Assembly (NCBI GenBank): GCA_033439685.1
Contig: JAUEDM010000002.1
Span: 5,208,001-5,272,000, forward strand
DNA length: 64,000 nt
Source: Apodospora peruviana
Lineage: Eukaryota > Ascomycota > Sordariomycetes > Sordariales > Lasiosphaeriaceae
Direction of reading: 5' to 3'
Shown here: positions 1 through 10,748 of the stretch, one piece after another
Layout of the letters: the number at the start of each line of letters is the position of its first letter
How positions within the stretch are numbered: position 1 is the stretch's first letter
Translations under genes and position numbers: made by a program
The notes under the pieces: generated by a model
Databases searched by the model: none
The model's input: only the letters and a program-made list of their open reading frames with translations
What the model was told of the DNA's origin: nothing

Positions 1-287
1 AGCTTCAAGTTTAAGGCCGCGATCCCGCCCCGGCGGAGTGCCGGCACTAAACATGACACCGGGTCCGGAACTCGGACGGCGGCGGCATAGAGGGTTAGGG
101 TTAAGTACTGACACTTAAACTGAATTATTCTTGCATCGTTTTCCTTCATTTGGTCACACAAAGGGTTCAAGATATGAGATATACTTCTGCTCAACGCCCA
201 ACCTTCAACTTCTGAACAACAACATCCAATTATTCATCGGCCCGGGAACACTCGCAATCAAACCAATTACGAAGAAAGACAGCCACA
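1..287. promoter_or_regulatory. 5' flank of the Bmt6-type gene, with a telobox-like motif
   Basis: No gene is seen here. Positions about 89-103 carry about two and a half units of TTAGGG (AGGGTTAGGGTTA), roughly 190 bp before the first ATG of the rRNA methyltransferase gene. In ascomycetes such telobox motifs occur in promoters of ribosome-biogenesis genes, which would suit this gene. The motif is too short to be a telomere. Confidence 0.45.
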
Positions 288-1544
288 ATGGGTGGCGCCG
301 GTAGAAGGGGACTGCAAAACCCTTCCAAGCCCTCATACCTAGACACCAAAGCAACAAAGGCCAACAACGATAAGAAGAAGAAGCAACAACAATTAAAAAA
401 GAAAGATGTTCCCAAAGCGGATGTCAGTGATGTCGACGAGAATGACGATGCCGATAAAAGACGGCACCATCAACAGCTCACCCTGAACATCTTCAGAGAC
501 ACATTCGCCTCGGTTCTCGCCGCCGACTCTTTCTCTACCACGCTGCAGACCATCAAACAAGCCCTGTTCGAAAGGAACTTTTCCAAGGCCTTCGAGGATC
601 CAGAGGCCCTGGCCGTCTACGCCACCCGCTGGAGTCCCACGCGAGCGCTGTGCTATGCCTCCATTCTCAGGACCATCCACATGCAAAAGCATCTACAGGG
701 AATATTGTCGTCATCCTCAACTGGGATCGATTCCCTCTCCAAGAGCATCGAAACAGTCAACTGCTCAGGAGATGATGGCACAACAGCACCAATACAACCA
801 GACCATTATGTCCAGCTCAAAGCCCTTTGCATCGGCGGCGGAGCAGCCGAGATCGTAGCCTTTGGCTCATTCCTAAGCCAGGTCCAGAACGACACCGCCA
901 AAAACATCGCGGGAAATATCACCCTCGTAGACTCAGCTCCATGGGACACCGTCATTTCACAGCTCCAAACAAGCCTGACAGCCATACCCCCTCACCAAAA
1001 ATACGCCAGCCAGTCCGTCAAGGACGCCAGCAAACCCATGATCTCTTCGCCTCAGTTATTCTCCGCCTATTTCGCACAGCAAGACGTCCTATCCCTCTCC
1101 AAAACGGAACTCCTCTCACACATCACCTCCTCCTCCTCAACTCAAAATCCAATATTAGTCACTCTGCTATTCACCCTCAACGAGCTCTTCACAGCAGCCG
1201 GGATCCTCAAACCCACAAAATTCCTACTTGACCTAACATCCGTCTTGCCCATCGGCTCTCTGCTGCTGGTCGTCGACAGCCCGGGAAGCTACTCCGAGAC
1301 GGGCGTCGGCGAGAAGAAGAAAAAATATCCCATGCAGTGGCTCCTCGACAAGGTCCTTCTCGACACGACCGCAAACGATCCCGTCGAGGGCCGCACCTGG
1401 ACCAAGCTCGAGTCCCACGACTCATTATGGTTCCGTTTGCCAGCAGCCGACGGCGGCGGTGGCAACATGGACTATCCCATCCCGCTTGAGAACATGCGCT
1501 ACCAGATGCACTTGTACCGTGTTGACGCCGCGCCGGCGGTCTAA
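288..1544 (+). CDS. bmt6: 25S rRNA (uridine-N3) methyltransferase, Bmt6-type
   Basis: Single-exon gene for 418 residues. The family methylates N3 of a uridine in 25S rRNA with S-adenosylmethionine, in the nucleolus. The N-terminus is rich in Lys, Gln and Asp (residues 1-60), as expected of a nucleolar protein. Residues about 105-130 (WSPTRALCYASIL) match the conserved core of the fungal Bmt6 family. LCIGGGAAEIVAFGSF at about 181-195 is a glycine-rich SAM-binding strand-loop. The C-terminal WFRLP and ENMRYQMHLYR also look like family signatures. The start is the first ATG of the open frame. The gene converges on the phosphatase gene downstream, with 199 bp between stop codons. The family call rests on remembered motif similarity, not a search. 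Confidence 0.82.
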   Translation: MGGAGRRGLQNPSKPSYLDTKATKANNDKKKKQQQLKKKDVPKADVSDVDENDDADKRRHHQQLTLNIFRDTFASVLAADSFSTTLQTIKQALFERNFSKAFEDPEALAVYATRWSPTRALCYASILRTIHMQKHLQGILSSSSTGIDSLSKSIETVNCSGDDGTTAPIQPDHYVQLKALCIGGGAAEIVAFGSFLSQVQNDTAKNIAGNITLVDSAPWDTVISQLQTSLTAIPPHQKYASQSVKDASKPMISSPQLFSAYFAQQDVLSLSKTELLSHITSSSSTQNPILVTLLFTLNELFTAAGILKPTKFLLDLTSVLPIGSLLLVVDSPGSYSETGVGEKKKKYPMQWLLDKVLLDTTANDPVEGRTWTKLESHDSLWFRLPAADGGGGNMDYPIPLENMRYQMHLYRVDAAPAV

Positions 1545-1743
1545 ACAAGGGGTTGTTGCTTGAGTGTTTTCATTCTTGGTATCAAAAACCTTCATAATAC
1601 GTATATCTACTTTACTTACCCATTGATGACCTACCGTATCACACACCACTTGGGTGGCTTATATGGTCTGTACGACCAAATGTATATCACTCGCTCGCCC
1701 ATGACTGGCTAATGATCAGACCCGTCCGTCCACTCATGAAAAA

Positions 1744-4700
1744 TCAAGCCCAAACCATCTTCTTGATCGAATGCCCCAACTGTTCCAGCAACCCCGTGTT
1801 CTTCTTCGCGTCCGCCAGCGAAATGATATCACCCTTCTCAATCAGATTCGCCTCTTCCGGCTTCTTACCCGCTAGCCTCGACTGCTTCTGGATCGCCAAT
1901 CTCTCGATCTCGGCCGCAATGACAATTACCTCCTGTATCTCCGTGAGCCGCGTGACCGCGCCGGGCTCATCCTTCTTGGCCACTTCTGCCGCCGCAGGAT
2001 CGGCCGCCGACGTCTGGCTGTAGAGCGCCTTGAGAGCAATCTTCCGAGCCGGCGTTGCCTGCGGTAGGCCAACAACACGGCGTGTCAAGAACCCAGTGAT
2101 TCCCGTTGGAGGTGCCGCCGCTGGCTTTGCGGAAGTAGGGGCAGGAGTTTCAGCAGCAGGAGCAGTTGCAGCAGACGTCGACGAAGACTGGGTAGGTTCC
2201 ACCTTGTCAGGCGACTTGTCTGCCTCTTCCGCCTCCACTGCGTCCTGTTCCCGTGTAGCCTGCGACCTGCTCTGCCAAGACGAAGACAGCGAGCGTGTGT
2301 TGATCCTCGTCACATCGGTGCTGCCGGGTTTGTACTCAATAACCAAGCCAACGTTGCGCATCTCGTCGACCTGCGCGGGCGAGATGGTCGATGTAATGTA
2401 CGTGCCGAACTTGATTTTTTGCAGATGCGCTAGGTCGACCCGCTCAAAAGACGAGACCTTGTCCAGATTCCAGTCGAACCTGCAGAGATAAAGCGCGACG
2501 TCGGTCAACAGGAGCACGACCTCCTCGAAGGAGGCTGATCGGATGGTGTCCGGCACTGTTGGCGTGAGCAGTGTCCACCCCCCAATAAACTCCTCCGACT
2601 CGTCGGCGACGACGCGTTTCTGGCAGAGTTCGATGGCTTGTTCGCGCATCTTCATCACCGACACGGCCGGGTCCTTGGTCATCATGTTGGCCTCAAACTC
2701 CTCGAACACGAGCGACGTGACGTTGCCCAGGAGAAAGTCGATGGTTGTCTGGAGGAAGAAGTCGTTGAACATACTTTATTTGGCGTGATGTCAGCATCAA
2801 AATTCCGTCCGGCAGTTTAGAGATCAACTCACCCATTGAACAGTCTGGTCAAACCTAGCCCTGCGTCCGTCAGAGCTCCGCGGTAGTTCCTCTTCCTCGT
2901 CCGTGTGTAGTCGCCCTTCATCGCCCCAGTAGACGCGTACTGTTTTGAGATTGCATCTCCGTTATCCGCCCAGAGCGTATTGAACCAAGCATTCTCTTGA
3001 TCCGCCTGGACGCTCATGTCAAATCCCTGCTCCTTAAGTTGCGCATCCAATATGTATTTCGCAAACGAGCTCTGGCAGACGTTGGTCCGATCAAGACAGT
3101 CCATGCAGTTCGTTCTCAAAACACCAGTCTGCTTGGCCGTCACTTGGCCGTCCACTTTAACCGTACTGCCCAAGCTCTCGAGCTTGCTTCCCAAGATCTC
3201 CAAGAGGAGCGAAACCTTTTCGAATTTCATACCTCGGCAGACTTGATGGAAATCAAACCACTCGTACGCCACTTTTTCTGCGTCAGAACCAGACTCGTCG
3301 TTGAGCCGCTTGATGACTTCTTCATACCGTCGCCCGATGGTGGCTTCGACGCCATGCTTCTCAACCAGGTTTACTATCTGCAGTGAGCCATATTTCTGAC
3401 TAAGCCTGTCGAAGTGCTTCTTCAGCGCCGCGAAGTTGGAGTCCTGCGAATGCTGCATCACAGGAGTGGGCTTCAGCGAATACGGCGACTGGGTGAAGAA
3501 CAAGGGGAAGCTCCCCCGGATCTGGACAAACGAGTAAATCTTCGCGCCCGGGTCGAACGTCGCCTCTGCGGGAGAAAGTATCTGCTCGGTTTCGACCGAG
3601 TTGGCAACATTTCCATCTTCGTCTATACCGCGGCGAAGATACCTCAGCCCAGCCCGTTTGATCGATCGTCTTGAGATTACTGTAATATCAAACTTCTTTT
3701 GAGTCGACCTTGCATCCGGGGTAGTAGACTGCTCCGGCGCCGGCGGCCCTGGAGCAGCAGAATCGCCGTGGAGATTACTGAGCTCAACCGAATCTTTTGC
3801 CGCATCGTCTACCTGCGGTGGTTGGCTGTCTACAGTGAAGGACCGTTGACCGACGAAGCCCTGCATAAGGGGGAGAGCTAGAGCGTCCACCCCGGCCGCT
3901 ATAAACGGCTTCATTATGTGTCGATTCCAGAAGTAGTTGGGGTCAACATGGGCGTGCAGCGGAACCAGGGACGTTTCTGGCACCTTGGGATTGGCAAGAC
4001 TGCGGGTGATGTCATAGTCGTAGGAAAAGTAAAAGGTCCGGCTCGAGCCGTAGAAGATCTGGGTGGTGCGCAAAAGCTTCGGCAGAAGACTTACAGAATC
4101 TTCGTTACTTGCCGCGTCGTTCGGGAGAGGGAATGTCTTGGGCACGCTCTTGGGTTGCCCCTGTTTATCTCCGGGTTGGACATCACCGGCCGCCTGCTCT
4201 GGAGCATCCACGCTGAGTCCCATATTGCGCTTCTGGTCCATAGTCCAGCCGGACTTGCTGAACCAGCGTTGGGCAAAGCGGCCGTAACTCCCCTTGCGAC
4301 TTATAACGTCCTCGGCGACACTACTGCGCGCCGTAGTGCTGGGAGTGGACTCTGTGGCCCATTGCGCGTCGCCTTCAGGGTCGACTCCCTCGTCGCCGCT
4401 TCCAGCGGGGATGATATCATCCTCATCCGAGCTCTCATCATCCGACTGATCTGATGCTCTCGCGCTCAAGGCTATGGCCGTCTTGGTCACCGACTCGCTG
4501 GCGTCTTCCTGTGAAGAGCACGGCGTAAGGGCTACCTCGGTAACGACATAGATTGGCAGCCCACGAATCTGCGCGACCTGCTGGCGGCGAGTTATGGAGA
4601 TGAGGTAGTTGTACCGAAAAACGGAGACGACACCTGCAAAGCGAAGCAGAATAGCCGGTCAGTCACGTTGCCTAGCTACGAGAACCTAAGGAGACCAACC

Positions 4701-4901
4701 AACTATGCCAAAAGCCTCGAAGGAGGAATTGGGGTTTGAAAGATCGGGAGCCGACTCCCTAGAGACCGTAGATACCGACGCATCGCCGTATTTGAGTTGG
4801 ATGAGGGACGGTGACCGCTGGTCTTTTTTCGAGTAGAGGGGCTGCAGAATAAGCCCATCCACAGCAGCGCACACGATAACTTTACGTGCCAGGCCCGGCA
4901 T
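1744..4901 (-). CDS. Sac-domain phosphoinositide phosphatase with hSac2 domain
   Basis: Predicted exons on the minus strand: 4901-4700, 4633-2833 and 2773-1744, giving 1010 residues. Donors are GTTGGT and GTGAGT; joining restores FGIVGVVSVFRYNY and FNGMFNDFF in phase. Sac-family enzymes remove phosphates from phosphoinositides on membranes. The catalytic C-x5-R-T motif (CMDCLDRT) is at about residue 577. Residues about 680-800 match the hSac2 domain of INPP5F/Sac2-type proteins, which ordinary Sac1 lacks. The C-terminal third is Ala/Pro/Ser-rich and probably disordered apart from a final helix. Residues about 90-200 are acidic and low in complexity. No transmembrane pair is seen at the end, unlike ER-anchored Sac1, so an endosomal or plasma-membrane role is more likely (inference). 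Confidence 0.85.
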
Positions 4902-5363
4902 TTTGATTCAGTTCGCTCTATTCATGAACAAGGGGGAGACTATGAAGTAGATACAGTTCTGTTTGCACAGACAATATGCAATCGTCAGGTTGGACGAGAA
5001 AATGGAAACTGAAGAAGAATGCGCGAAGTGGAAGGGGAGCCGGGTTTCTTGATCCAAGTGATGTAATCATACCTGACGTGTGGCCGTCAGAGGGTTCGAG
5101 TGTCCACTAAACCACCCTTGTCACAGATGATCCAGTGTCTCAACGGTGGGGGGCACATGAACTAAAAAGTAAAACAAGTCTCGGCAGGCAAAGCCTATTG
5201 TATTAACCCTAACCCGTGATCATTGCGGTCGGATGACTGCGCGAACAGCGAACCAATATTTCAGGTTCAATGGTATGAAACCTTCAAGTTAACAACCAAG
5301 TATTCCAGTTGGATTGTAGATCTCTGAGTTCCACCTAAATATCTTCCGTATCCAGAGACCACC
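4902..5363. other. Intergenic: phosphatase promoter and Snu13 3' side
   Basis: No gene is seen. A second telobox-like run (TTAACCCTAACCCG) lies at about 5204-5217, about 300 bp upstream of the phosphatase start and 150 bp past the Snu13 stop. Confidence 0.5.
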
Positions 5364-5998
5364 TTACATGGCGAGTCTCTCCACCTTGTCCCTCAGAGCG
5401 CGGATCTTGGAGTTCAGGTCGGAGGCTTCGTTCGAGGTGAGGGAAACAGCGATGATGGCACGCGACACGCCCGCGGCTCTGCCGAGTGCAACCTTGCTGG
5501 GCACATACACATAAGGGGTGTTCTTATCCTCGCAAACTATCAATCAGTTAGCTTTGCCATGTCCAGCGATTTCCCACAAGGGGGGTAATCGTTAAGCGGG
5601 TGCGATTTTCGCATAGGTCGCGGGAGCCGACCGAAGACCGCAAGACAAACTGAGCCAAATGCTTCACGTACGCAGAGGAATGTGGAGCACGATGCTCAAG
5701 GGCTGGGTGTCCGCAGCCAGAATGATAAGTTCGGAAGTACCGCGCGAGATCCTAGGTCTGTTAGTCAAGGTCGGGGAGGAGCATTCGCGAAGAGCACATA
5801 CGACTTGGTCGCCTCATTCTGCACCGTAACTGTTAGTGAAGTTCCTATCCATATAAGAAACCCAAGAGCTGATTGACTTACAGCGCCCTTCTTGAGCTGT
5901 CTGTAATGGCTGGCCTGCTGGACGCAGTCGAGGAGCTCCTGGGTAAGGGCCTCGTCGGCCTTGGGCCAAGCGGCGGATTCGTTCTGTCCGTTAGACAT
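5364..5998 (-). CDS. snu13: Snu13 (15.5K / NHP2L1) U4/U6.U5 and C/D snoRNP protein
   Basis: Four predicted exons: 5998-5882, 5818-5802, 5751-5672 and 5536-5364, giving 128 residues, the usual length. Snu13 is an L7Ae-fold protein that binds kink-turns in U4 snRNA and box C/D snoRNAs, so it acts in both splicing and rRNA modification in the nucleus. WPKADEALTQELLDCVQQASHYRQ, the KKGANEATK RNA-binding loop, RGTSELIILAADTQPL and the end PYVYVPSKVALGRACG-like region with GVSRAVIAVSLTSNEAS are nearly diagnostic. The second exon is only 17 nt. The acceptor at 5752 was chosen because it gives NEATKSISRGTSE, matching family spacing. The gene is divergent from the V-ATPase subunit gene, with 527 bp between starts. 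Confidence 0.95.
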
Positions 5999-6525
5999 GG
6001 TGATCGCGACGACGTTGAGAAGGGTGTGTAGTGATGGGTATAGCCAGGGTTCACTGCGGTTGCTCGCCCTGAATATTTGTTCAAGTGATCGTGATGTGTG
6101 TAAGTTTTACAGTGACAATAAAAAAGTTGAGCCAGCAGGCCTAGAACAGGAAAAAGGTGGAGCCCCCACCGAGCCCCCACCACACAGTGCGGTGAAGAAG
6201 TTTGGCGGTTAGATATGGCAGAAAGGAGGTAGGTTCATCCGGCCGCCGGATTACCTAATGTTGTGAGCTTGACCAGTGTCGCAAGGGCCATGTCCGCCTG
6301 GTTGGCCGAACGCAAAAGCTTGCCCCCCAGGTGCTCGTTAACAGCCAACCTGGAAACACCTCGATCCAGCCAACGCAACCTCCATCATCACCATCATCAA
6401 CGGCATCCGTCCCTCTCAAAACGCGATCAGCTCCCACATCCACCGTACGCTCCCATCGCTCATACCGATCAAATCGCTTTCGAATACATCACCCGTTGAT
6501 ACAGCTTCGTGCTTAATCCGTCAAA
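5999..6525. promoter_or_regulatory. Shared divergent promoter of snu13 and the V-ATPase c gene
   Basis: 527 bp separate the two start codons. The stretch includes a C-rich, CATCATCACC-type run on the V-ATPase side (about 6375-6410) typical of fungal 5' leaders. No other gene is seen. Confidence 0.5.
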
Positions 6526-7409
6526 ATGTCGACCGACTACTGGTAAGCCGCATCCGCCGGTGCCCCTTGTCTGACGCGATCGCTCGGAGCTGCATGTCTC
6601 TACTCGAGCTTCGGGCCCTATCGCCACGATGAATTGGGCCAGCATGAGTTCTTCCACTTGCAGCTACATCACTTGCTAACAACTATCTTCTTGTTTAGCC
6701 CCGTTTATGCGGTTAGTATCCCCTCACCGCGTCCCACAAGCTAAATCCGCTCAAACACCTGTCGACCGAGCTCGGACTCGGGAGCGAACCCCAGACGTCG
6801 TCAACGTGCTAACATGATACGCACCCAGCCCTTCTTTGGTGCCATGGGCTGCACAGCAGCAATTGTCTTCACCTGCCTCGGCGCCTCATACGGTACCGCC
6901 AAGTCCGGTGTTGGTATCGCGGCCATGGGTGTCCTCCGACCTGATCTCATCGTCAAGAGTGCGTTGGTCTCTGTCTATTGCAACAGCGGGGACTTGAACT
7001 AACTCTCTCAAAACAGACATTGTTCCCGTCATTATGGCTGGTATCATTGGTATCTACGGTCTCGTCGTCTCTGTCTTGATATCCGACAACCTCAGCCAAC
7101 AGAACTATGCCCTTTACACTGGGTTTATTCAACTGGGTGCCGGTCTTGCTGTTGGTCTCGCGGGTCTGGCTGCTGGTTTTGCGATTGGTATCGTCGGTGA
7201 CGCTGGTGTCCGTGGAACTGCTCAACAGCCAAGGCTCTTCGTCGGCATGATTCTGATTCTCATTTTCGCTGAAGTTTTGGGTGAGTACTTGAACACTATA
7301 CAACGTCGATATTGCCGCTGTCAAGTTTGCTAATAATTCTCCAGGTCTATACGGCTTGATCGTTGCTCTGCTCATGAACTCCAAGGCCACGCTCAACACG
7401 GTGTGCTAA
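6526..7409 (+). CDS. vma3: V-type H+-ATPase proteolipid subunit c
   Basis: Five predicted exons: 6526-6542, 6699-6711, 6829-6958, 7017-7280 and 7345-7409, giving 162 residues, close to the usual length. This is the c-ring proteolipid of the vacuolar proton pump, a membrane protein of four helices. The product starts MSTDYCPVYAPFFGAMG. It carries two related helix pairs rich in Gly and Ala. The essential carboxylate lies in the fourth helix ([20 protein letters not shown]), the glutamate of FAEVLG. The first two coding exons are just 17 and 13 nt, split by ordinary introns with GTAAGC and GTTAGT donors. Every junction restores family sequence in phase. Confidence 0.96.
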
Positions 7410-9028
7410 GTGGACACAGCTGGCGCGCAACCAACTGACACGCAACCAACTGCCGCTGTTATCTAACGGGGTCTCGGGTCGGACAAGCTGTAACTATCAA
7501 CAGGAGCTGGCACCCCCTTGGACGTGGACCGGAAGGAAGAAAAGCGCGGACGATCGATGGTGCACTCGTCTGATCGAGTCGCTGGACACAATTCGCGAAT
7601 CTTTTTTGGAGCTGGCATCATACGATGCGATTGTGAGGGTATCAAACTATTAGTAGGGGTTACTTTGAAGCAAGGTGGCGCATCTCGAGGTTACGGGTCG
7701 GTTTAACGACTTGCGGGTACGCGTACACACATGTACTATTGTCACATTATGGTCGTATTATCATCACGTCAACTTTTGCGACTGTTTCTTTTCCTCTCAT
7801 CATCATAGACGGACTGATTGAGGGAACTCGGATTTGGGTGGTGGGTCAAAGATTGTAGTTTTAGGGTTGTTTGGCACACTACTATAATGTTTCTTTGGTC
7901 TGGAAGTGAGGTACTGTGTAGCCCGATTTTGTCGTCTTGGTCAATATTACCGTCGCCTGATGTACACGTGAGCGAGGTTTGTTCTTCTATCCGATCATGT
8001 TGGTCATGAGGTCTCGGATCGGATGCTAGGCACGTGTATGAGGTTGCAACTGCTCACTTGGGATGAATTCACCTGTATAGAAACCTATACCTGCGAATTC
8101 ACCCTCTACACATGTAGTTTATATATCACTTTAGAATATAGACACTGGCTTAGAACGCCACTCACTCAAATCAACGTCCTAAACCCGACATGGGACATCC
8201 CATGTTCTTCTCGGAGCCACCCATCACAACACCTCTCCTCCTCTCCTACAACAACTTGCGTGCCTCGGTCATCTCCTCAAGCATCTTGGACCGTCATGGC
8301 GGCGCCATCGACTCCTCGCGGGTGGTGTACCTATGTCTGCTGACAAAACCATCAGGGCGTCGATATCCCATGGGCTGGACGACTGAGAGGTACCTAGGAG
8401 GAAATTAACCCGAGGAGCAGCCAGTAGGTCCATGTCCATGTCCATGTTGAAGGTTATATGAGGTAGCAACACAGATACTTGACTGTATAAGGTGGGGGGC
8501 CTCTAAAATGAATATCTTGGCCTTTCCAATGTCCTACCAGCCTCCTTTCGTTGGACACCCTTAGGAATCTTCATGGGCGGCTTTACGGACTGTATGTATA
8601 AGATACACCGCCGGTGACGATAAACACAATTCGGATAAATAGGTGGTCAACAAGGGCGGTCGACAGGAGGTGTCACCAAAGAGTCCCAAATCCCTCAGAT
8701 ATTGTGTGTTTGATATTACGATTATAGACAGTTCTTTTTGAGCAATGCAAGAAACGTTTGTCGCCAGGCACCCGCTCTGGTATATTCCGTACAATGTGCC
8801 ACCAAACCCCCCCCCCCCCCCCCCCCCCAGACACTCCATTGGCTTTTTTGAGAAAAGTATATTAATGGAAACAAAAAAAACATCCAACCACAAAATGACA
8901 GAATAAAGCAATATTATATACGTGAAATACTTTCTTTGCCTCGTTTCGAACATCACCCCCTTGTGAGCAACTCACATGCTGCTGGCTGCTTACTTGCCGA
9001 ACAACCAAACCCCTTTTTCATGTCCTTT
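7410..9028. other. Intergenic stretch between convergent V-ATPase c and erg4 genes
   Basis: About 1.6 kb between two gene ends, longer than expected for two 3' regions. No convincing coding region is seen. It contains a run of 22 C at 8807-8828. Short open frames here lack codon periodicity and family signatures. Confidence 0.5.
8807..8828. repeat. Homopolymer run of 22 C
   Basis: Uninterrupted poly-C (poly-G on the minus strand), about 200 bp past the erg4 stop codon. Such runs are unstable and often miscounted by sequencers. Confidence 0.9.
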
Positions 9029-10748
9029 TTAAATAACATACTAGACAGACAAACAATTAGCCGAGTGCTCTTGATGAAAGAGTTATCGAAGGAAAAATAC
9101 GTACCGGAATGAGAAGATACGGCACTCTCCGCTCGTACTCCTTCCACGCGTCCCCGTACTTGTTGCGGCACCGCTCAATGTCCCTTATACACCGATGTGT
9201 GATCATGCAGCAAAAGAAAATGGGATAAAACCACGGGAAGGGGCTCTTGAAGCCCGCCACGAGCGCCCAGGTGACAGCGAAGTAGACATCGCAGGTGTAG
9301 TGCACCTTGCGCGCCAGCCCGTACCAGCCGTCACACAAAATCTTGTTGCCCACGTTCGTCTCGATCGTCTTGGGGTTCTCGATCGATTGCCAGGGCACCT
9401 GGGGGAACGAGTTGCGCTTGACGAACTTGCCGCTCTCCATGGCGCGGAAGCTGTTCTTCTGCCCGTTGCAGCTATCCCACACCCAGTAGACGAACAGATA
9501 ACTGACGTAAAGCGCCACAAGCGCCCAGCGGTTCCAGCGGTACTCCTCCGGCTCGTGGCTGGCCAAATACAAAGTCGAGTGGCAGTACGACAGCGGGACG
9601 CCGGCCAGGTTCCAGAAGATCAGCATGAAGCCCCACTTCTCGTAGTACATGTCCCAGGTGCTGATGATGAGTTCCTCGCCCTTGGAGCAGGCGTTGGCGT
9701 AGAGGTAGTGCGCCATCAACATGAAGCCGACCTCGCCCGAGACATAGCCGTAGCGCTCCCACTGGCGCGCGGCCGTGGCGCTCGACAGCAGGAACAGGAT
9801 GTACCAGGGCAGGCGGACCTCGAAGAACATCTTGAAGTCCAGGATGCCAAACATGCGCGGGTTCAGCTCGGCGCCCATGAAGAAGTCGTAGATGTGGCTT
9901 CCCGTCATCCGGTGGGTGGCGCCGCGAACAAAGGCCGACACGTAGGCGACGATGCTAACGATCCAGCCTGAAATGATGGCAACTGTAAGAAGCGGGCCGA
10001 ACTCGTCGATGATGGTGTACAGGGGGAAGAGGCCGGTGAAGTGCAGCGCTGCCGCGACGCCGATGGTCGTGTAGAAGGACGGGTAGGCGGAGCAGTAGTA
10101 AGGCAGCTGCTTGCCGCCCTCGTGGGGCAGCGGCTTTCCATATGCCCAGACGCCCGGCATCAGACAGTACAGCGCGCCCTCGAAGATCAAAAAGGTCCAG
10201 TACATGACCCATGCCTTGAGGTGGGGGAAGCCATGGGTGTAGACGAGATTGACGAGGTGGGTGCCGAATTCGCTCCAGCTCTGACCGGAAGCCGGGACGG
10301 GGAACGCGCCACCGTAAAGCGTTGCGCCAATCCACATGTACCACATGAGGATGGGGAAGCAGATCATCATGGCAGACGTGCCCAGCGCGCCACCGAACTC
10401 AAAATGCCCCGTGGGGTCTACCTTGGGGTCCATGCCGGGCTTCCAGCCATCGATGAGCTTCTCCTCGTTGACGATGCCTCCATTGGCCTCCTTCGTGGCC
10501 TTGTCGTTACCGTTCGGTAGCCGTTGTCGCAGGGTCTCGTCACCCTCGTCGGGGGTCTTGGGGGGTGTTGGCTGCATCTTGAGGTCCTCCTCGTCGAGAT
10601 GCTCAACGAACTTTGCGGTGCCGCGCTTCCGTAGTGACAGCTTTGCTGCTTGAGGCGCGGTTTCGGCGGCCGAACTCGATTCTCCGTCCGACTCGAGAGG
10701 AAATTGGGACTTGCGGCGGCTTGACTTGCGAAGGGGCGTCTCGACCAT
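9029..10748 (-). CDS. erg4: Delta(24(24(1))) sterol reductase, last step of ergosterol synthesis
   Basis: Two exons: 10748-9105 and 9040-9029, giving 551 residues. Erg4 uses NADPH to reduce the C-24(28) double bond of ergosta-5,7,22,24(28)-tetraenol to ergosterol in the ER. The first 110 residues are hydrophilic and poorly conserved. FEFGGALGTSAMMICFPILMW, GAELNPRMFGILDFKMFFEVRLPW and the C-terminal region with HYTCDVYFAVTWALV and CRNKYGDAWKEY are Erg4-type rather than Erg24-type. Multiple hydrophobic helices follow. Reading straight on past 9105 gives an abnormal tail. A GTACGT donor and a CTAG acceptor instead add a 12-nt last exon and restore the family ending VPYLLIPYVI. Confidence 0.95.

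Noticed and set aside
89..103. Chromosome end (telomere)
   Set aside because: Only about two and a half TTAGGG units, with unique sequence and housekeeping genes on the right and more unique sequence on the left.
9195..9971. 258-codon open frame on the plus strand opposite erg4
   Set aside because: It mirrors the erg4 coding strand and has no signal of its own. GC-rich third positions of erg4 keep the opposite frame free of stops.
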